Shown one piece after another: positions 59,501 to 64,000 of a stretch of DNA of 64,000 nucleotides. Position numbers and translations under genes: made by a program. Source of the stretch: Pieris napi (taxonomy: Eukaryota; Arthropoda; Insecta; Lepidoptera; Pieridae); NCBI RefSeq assembly GCF_905475465.1, contig NC_062237.1, positions 12,882,501 through 12,946,500 on the forward strand. Direction: 5' to 3'. The first letter of the stretch is position 1, and each line of letters begins with the position of its first letter. Under the pieces are notes generated by a model that had not been told where the DNA came from, ran no database searches, and was given only the letters and a program-made list of their open reading frames with translations.

Positions 59501-62500
59501 AATGTTATTCATAAATATGATGCTATGAGCCCATTTTATTTAAATTTAATGAATCACAAGATGTTAAGTGATACAGCAGCAACAAACACACTGCCATAGG
59601 AGTCACAAGTGCATCTAGTTGATAAAAGGGCCTGGGACTAGTGCTAGACAGGCTACTTCTAATTAATTTGCGATAATTGTTTTAAATAAGTGTTGTTTGA
59701 TGATTTGCTGTTTTAAAAGAGTACCGAGAGTTTTTTACGCCGGCTTTTTCTCTCGGCCTACACCCTCTGTCTTCTTTGCCGATGAGTAGGGATGCCTTCA
59801 AATTTAATGACGTGGAATAAGTGATACATGTATCTTATGTTCCATAATAAACATATTTTATTTTATTTTATTTTTCATCGCCGGCCTTTTAATTGGTACC
59901 ATCTTCATCATTCACTTTGAATTAAAAATGATTTCAGCTACCTAACGAGTCCAGACAACCGCCATGCCTTGCCTCTATTCACATCGTTACTGAACACAGT
60001 CTGCTCATACGACCCTGTCGGTTTGGGTGTGCCATACAACCATTTGTTGTTCGCTGACACCCTCGAGCCACTTGTTGAGGTACGTCTTGTAAATTAATTA
60101 AGCTTGAATTGAATTTCAATGAAATTCATAATAATTCCTAATGGAAAATCTGTTTTTAGGTGCTTTAAAACTGTAGATGTTTGAAATATTTTAAGACATG
60201 TTGCGACAAAAATGAATGTCAGTAAATCTCAGTCAGATCAATCTTGAATCAAGTTATAACAAATCATAGAAAACGATTAGAAAATCAATAAACCACACAA
60301 TTTTTGAAGTTATACTTCTTTAGGCGCGTTATGAAAAATTGATGAGAGTGAAATTTTTGGTGCGCGCACACCGTGACACAAAAACGGCATTGGACATAAT
60401 TTTAAAACAACATTCGAATAATATCGAATAATAATAGAATTTATGTTACACTTAATGTAAGACAATAATAATAAATATTTATTTATTTAATTTTTCAAAT
60501 GTAAACTGAACTTTATTGACTATAATGACTCCTTTTCCAGTCTTTGATTATTTAATTGTAATTAATTATTTGCATGAAATCAAAAACTATTTTTAATAAT
60601 GCCAAAGAAGTATAACTTCTTACGCGCGTACACGCACCCTTTTTTTGTATTTAACTATGAATTAGTAATTCGAACAATTTATTTATTATTTGTCAATATC
60701 CGTTACAAAGTGTTACTTTGGAATTCAGACAAAATGCGCCATTTTTTTGACATTTGCCGCCATTGAACAGAACAGTTTTCAACACGTTCAAATGTAATAA
60801 TTATGAACAGCACAGATTACAATTGTTTTTAAATTACTTATTTATTTATGACGTTGACGATATTGATTGGTTTATAGAAAATTCTATATATTATTTATGT
60901 TTTTAGGTCGCTTTGCAAGTTTTAATCGTAACATTAGACCATGACACAAGCAATGTCGTCAGCGAGGATTCGGATGAGGTGAGTTTAATGTTGACCATAA
61001 ATCTGAGTAATATACTTAGGGGGAGATCAGAAATGAGTCTAATACTTTTTTGTCGTATGGGACTCTCATCTCTGAGGTCGTAGGCTCGAGTCCTGTGCAC
61101 CAATGAACTTTCTATGTGCTCATTTGACATTTGCTTGAACGGTGAAGAAAAACATGGTGAGGAAACCGGCTTGCCTTAGACCCAAAAAGCCGACGGCGAG
61201 TGCCAGATCAGGAGGCTGATCACCTACTTGCCTATTAGATTTACAATGACATGAAACAGATACAGAAATCTGAGGCCCAAACCTAAAAAGGTTGTAGCCC
61301 CACTGATTTATTTTATTAATGATTATTTTAACAAGAGTTAATATAAACGAAGTAATTGTTGTTTTCCCGTAAACCGAACCTGGGACCTCAGCATCAGATG
61401 TCAGTCTGCAGTTCACATTGTGTTCAATCTTGATTTTATTAAAAAAAATATATATTGTATATTTATTTCATTTTAATTTGTTTTATTTTGTTTATGGGGT
61501 AGAAACCCAAAACCTCGGGGTTATTCACGCGTCAACGAGACCCGAATTTAACAAATTGGGTTATTTTTTAATTAGAATTAAAATAATTATTGTTTCGCCG
61601 GGAATCGAATCCTTATAAAAGCATTATGTAGTCACGGAGGCGATTTTACAGATTAAAAAAAAATTGTCTATTCAGAGTCTACCAGACAACCTCTTCATCA
61701 ACTATCTATCCCGGATCCATCGCGACGAAGACTTCTCCCTGGTACTCCGTGGTGTGACCCGTCTCCTCAATAACCCGCTGCAGCAGACCTATCTCCCGAA
61801 CTCGAGTAAAAAGGTAGCACTGCATCAGGAATTGTTGGTGCTGTTCTGGAAGATGTGTGATTATAATAAGGTAAGATAACTATAGCTTACGCTCTTCCGA
61901 AAACTATATCCTTGAAATCCCGTGTCATAACTCCTCCTTTCTTGGCGAATCCTTTAAGGTCTCTGCAGTAAAGCTATGGAACTCACTTCCAGTCCCTATT
62001 CGCTTAGCTCCTTCTCTATCTTCCTTTAAATCTCTTCTTTACAAACATTACCTGTCCACATAGTATCCCTAACTTTAATAATAGGTAAAACCTACCAACT
62101 GTCTCGAGACTGATCTTAATTTAGGAAATTAAAAATGATTCATGTGCATTTTCTATTATTATTATTTTCCTTTTTTTCATGTATTCTTTATTAGTTTAGT
62201 TTGTTTTTTGTTCCTGATAAGTTTCTTTTTCTAAACAACTAAATGTAATAATACATGTATTTTTGCACTTCTTGCCTTTCTTATGTAATGTAATACTTTT
62301 CTTTTTCTCACAGTGGTTGCCTGGAAGAGATCGCTCGAAAGCGATAAGGCCGCCAGTTGCTCTCCTTTTTATTTAATTATGTCAATTGTACTATATTAAT
62401 GTATATGCAACGAAGTGTTAATAAATAAATAAGACCTTTGATATAAAAATAACACTCTTTAGTAAGATTCAGTTAAGTTAAAACCATCCACAGTTACCAC

Positions 62501-63106
62501 ATCATATATGTAAATAAATAAATTTGTTTCAGAAATTCATGTACTACGTGTTGAAGAGTAGTGATGTCTTGGAAGTGTTGGTCCCGATACTGTACCATCT
62601 GAATGACTCACGCGCTGATCAATGTATGTATATATTCCACATATATTATATTATTTCCGATTTAATTAAATAAAAGAATTTCCGCTTTTAATAATAGAAT
62701 TTTAACATTTTTTTTCTGTTGACGTTCATAAGTGTACTTGGTTACCTATATAAATAAAGTTAGTTTGAGTTTAACACTGCCCGACTGGGCGAAATAATTA
62801 TTCCACCGGGAATAGAACATCCGTGTTGATGGGTTGACGAATGCGCCATGGTAAAATTAAATATTTGTTCTTCAGCTCGCGTAGGACTCATGCATATTGG
62901 AGTATTCATACTTCTCCTTTTATCTGGGGAACGGAATTTCGGGGTCCGTTTGAACAAGCCCTACTCGGCGACTGTGCCCATGGACATTCCGGTGTTCACG
63001 GGCACTCACGCTGATCTCCTAGTCGTGGTGTTCCATAAGGTGGTGACCACGGGACACCAGAGGCTGCAGCCGTTGTTCGACTGTCTTTTGACTATACTTG
63101 TTAATG
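56560..63106 (+). CDS. HID1: HID1 (dense-core vesicle/Golgi protein), 5' ten coding exons
   Basis: HID1 is a peripheral medial/trans-Golgi protein needed for sorting neuropeptides into dense-core vesicles. Exons: 56560-56625, 56707-56920, 57090-57235, 57476-57529, 59116-59315, 59938-60079, 60907-60978, 61676-61870, 62533-62623, 62876-63106; every phase agrees, 470 codons so far, about 60% of the human length. It starts MGNADTKLNFRKAVVQLTSK, close to the animal consensus, with Gly2 as the N-myristoylation site. Further hallmarks are FALVPGAEIRALREESP, DLLFCPDFTV, LTCFSETIYRPP, NRHALPLFTSLLNTV, VALQVLIVTLDHD, LFINYLSRIHRDEDF, LHQELLVLFWKMCDYNKKFM and GLMHIGVFILLLLSGERNF. These blocks are nearly invariant in animals. 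The region between DHDTSNVVSEDSDE and SLPDN is shortened. The remaining exons lie beyond the right edge. Confidence 0.95.
57860..59090 (-). mobile_element. Penelope-like element (5'-truncated) in HID1 intron 4
   Basis: Lies antisense in the intron 57530-59115. It carries an uninterrupted 348-codon frame at 59062-58016 covering the end of the reverse transcriptase and a full GIY-YIG nuclease. The flank after the stop (57920-57960) has ACGTTTCGCGTGCTTTACAG and GGTCACGGTGACTGA, the kind of sequence found in Penelope terminal regions. The RT N-terminal half (palm motifs before YVDD) is missing. Confidence 0.8.
58016..59062 (-). pseudogene. Penelope RT (C-terminal part) with GIY-YIG endonuclease
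   Basis: 348 codons without a stop. YKRYVDDTFVV at about residues 21-31 is the RT catalytic box with the two aspartates. NNCLPFLDILI at 60-70 is the following conserved RT motif. A basic, helical linker follows (100-200). The GIY-YIG domain begins at about 208: GIYKLDCDCGLSYIGQTKR with GIY and YIG separated by 9 residues, then the catalytic Arg in SSRLKEH (about 232) and a Glu in VREAIEIKKH (about 283-287), ending with N in LSNTWDPI. Penelope-like elements alone combine these domains in this order. The RT start is truncated, so it is not autonomous. Its intactness suggests recent insertion. Confidence 0.85.
59530..59937 (+). repeat. LINE tail (copy 2 of 52-302) inserted in another LINE tail
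   Basis: 59614-59875 matches 52-302, ending ACATATTTTATTTTATTTTA. It interrupts an inverted, RTE-type tail: 59555-59600 (GATGTTAAGTGATACAGC) before and 59880-59905 (GCCGGCCTTTTAATTGGTACC) after. The whole lies in HID1 intron 5. Confidence 0.65.
60305..60630 (-). mobile_element. MITE family member, copy 2 (HID1 intron 6)
   Basis: Inverted relative of 42795-43136, with the GAAGTTATACTTCTTT/AAAGAAGTATAACTTC inverted ends. It ends 276 nt before the exon at 60907. Confidence 0.65.
61052..61316 (+). mobile_element. SINE copy 4 (HID1 intron 7)
   Basis: GGGACTCTCATCTCTGAGGTCGTAGGCTCGAGTCC resembles the tRNA-like head and B-box; the core and the CCCACTGATTTATTTTATT end follow. The 3' half is close to copies 1-3. 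Confidence 0.65.
61905..62430 (+). repeat. LINE 3' end in HID1 intron 8
   Basis: A short open stretch reads like a LINE C-terminus (KLWNSLPVPIRLAPSLSSFKSLLYKHY). It is followed by a 3' UTR with AGTGGTTGCCTGGAAGAGATCGC and GATAAGGCCGCC, and a final TTAATAAATAAATAAG tail. Superfamily is uncertain (jockey/CR1-like C-terminus). Confidence 0.5.
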
Positions 63107-64000
63107 GTAAGTTTAAGCTAATAATTGCGTGACGTAATACTTGAACACAATTGAATTAATTAAAATATAACCTTACATACAGGGTGTTTATAACTTCGTT
63201 AATAAGTCTCGCAACCATAATTAACAAGTACAATAAAAAGCGTTATGGAGTAAAAGAACATGTAAATCATTAATTATATCACGATGGCGTAGTCTTGCTC
63301 TTTCGTGAATTTTGTAAACGTTGTTGACATTCATAAGCATGCTCTAAGAAGCATCTAAATTGAATAAACGTATTTTGATTTGACAAAATCTATAGTTAAA
63401 ACAACATTTTATACGTCACTTGACATAAAACAGTCAATAAGTCGAATCGACGATGACGTAACTTCTGTCGGAGACGGTTTTTGATTGAATAATAATATGT
63501 TCATTTGTGTAATTCAAAAATGTCACACGTAATAAACAATGTTATGTGTATTAATTAATTTTTGCTGAATTTTTAAATCTAAGACCTACAACGCACATCG
63601 ATTATTACATGAAACCGCACGATAACAACCGGTTGATCTGGAGCTGCGGCGAGCCGCACCGGTTGAATGATGCGGCGCGCCGCGTCCCCTCCACGCCCTC
63701 GGCGCGGTTAGCCGTCCTACCTACGTCGTCACATATAATTATTTAACAAATGTAAACAAAATATTGTAAACCTATTTTAAAAGAGTAAAAAAAAAAATAT
63801 GTTTATTATGGAACATAAGATACATGTATCACTTATTCCACGTCATTAAATTTGAATTTGTAATATTTCAAGAAGCACTGACGAGTGACGATTGCGGCAG
63901 ACCGCAATAGGACCGCAATAGGGACGGTTAGCCGGAATACGGCATGCCGCTACGGCAGACCGTATATACCGCGGCCTACCGCAGCGGCACGCCGCATCAC
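63107..64000. other. HID1 intron 10 (to window edge), repeat-rich
   Basis: 63318-63385 ends like a LINE tail (AAGCATCTAAATTGAATAAACG). 63793-63860 is an inverted end of the 52-302 family. 63600-63720 and 63880-64000 are strikingly GC-rich with repeated GCCGC and GGTTAGCCG motifs, probably subterminal sequence of a DNA transposon interrupted by the LINE tail. No exon is seen. Confidence 0.5.

Noticed and set aside
63200..64000. CRISPR-like or satellite array in the GC-rich end
   Set aside because: Motifs are irregularly spaced and palindromic, and the host is an animal genome; no constant repeat/spacer unit exists.

Overview
The window looks like nuclear DNA of a moth or butterfly (Lepidoptera). 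It is AT-rich and has small exons with canonical GT/AG introns. Its transposon remnants are of types common in lepidopteran genomes: a tRNA-derived SINE with an intact B-box, 3' tails of non-LTR elements, short Helitrons with TC...CTAG ends, MITEs and a Penelope-like element. No bacterial-style genes, rRNA, true tRNA or CRISPR were seen. The species and the repeat families are inferred from pattern only, without database comparison.

Layout, left to right. (1) 1-8 kb: repeats and no gene I can support. (2) 8.0-12.3 kb, + strand: the 3' end of a membrane receptor with a fibronectin type III domain, a transmembrane helix and a short cytoplasmic tail; its 5' exons lie outside the window or are unresolved. 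(3) 12.3-19 kb: repeats, including a complete 718-bp deletion derivative of a PIF/Harbinger transposon. (4) 19.1-20.6 kb, - strand: a small three-exon gene for a 164-residue protein I cannot name. (5) 23.7-44.6 kb, + strand: the bifunctional 6-phosphofructo-2-kinase/fructose-2,6-bisphosphatase gene, with two alternative coding first exons 12.7 kb apart and a 30-nt in-frame microexon near the end. Its introns carry a Helitron, SINEs, a Harbinger relic, a pogo/Tigger-like element and MITEs. (6) 47.75-53.4 kb, + strand: chiffon/Dbf4, the regulatory subunit of the Cdc7 kinase, assembled from seven coding exons. (7) 55.3-56.25 kb, - strand: mitochondrial acyl carrier protein (complex I subunit NDUFAB1), with a pair of exons that appear mutually exclusive because only 34 nt separate them. 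(8) 56.56 kb to beyond the right edge, + strand: HID1, the N-myristoylated Golgi/dense-core-vesicle protein; ten coding exons are present and the 3' part is missing.

The conserved genes have unrelated housekeeping or neuroendocrine roles (glycolytic control, replication licensing, lipoate/complex I biology, vesicle biogenesis). NDUFAB1 and HID1 are head-to-head, 314 bp apart between start codons, and probably share a promoter. Chiffon and NDUFAB1 converge. Nothing suggests an operon or a defence system. The most rewarding items are the alternative-exon architectures (NDUFAB1, PFKFB), the unnamed 164-residue gene, an intact antisense Penelope RT/GIY-YIG reading frame inside a HID1 intron, and several well-bounded transposon derivatives.
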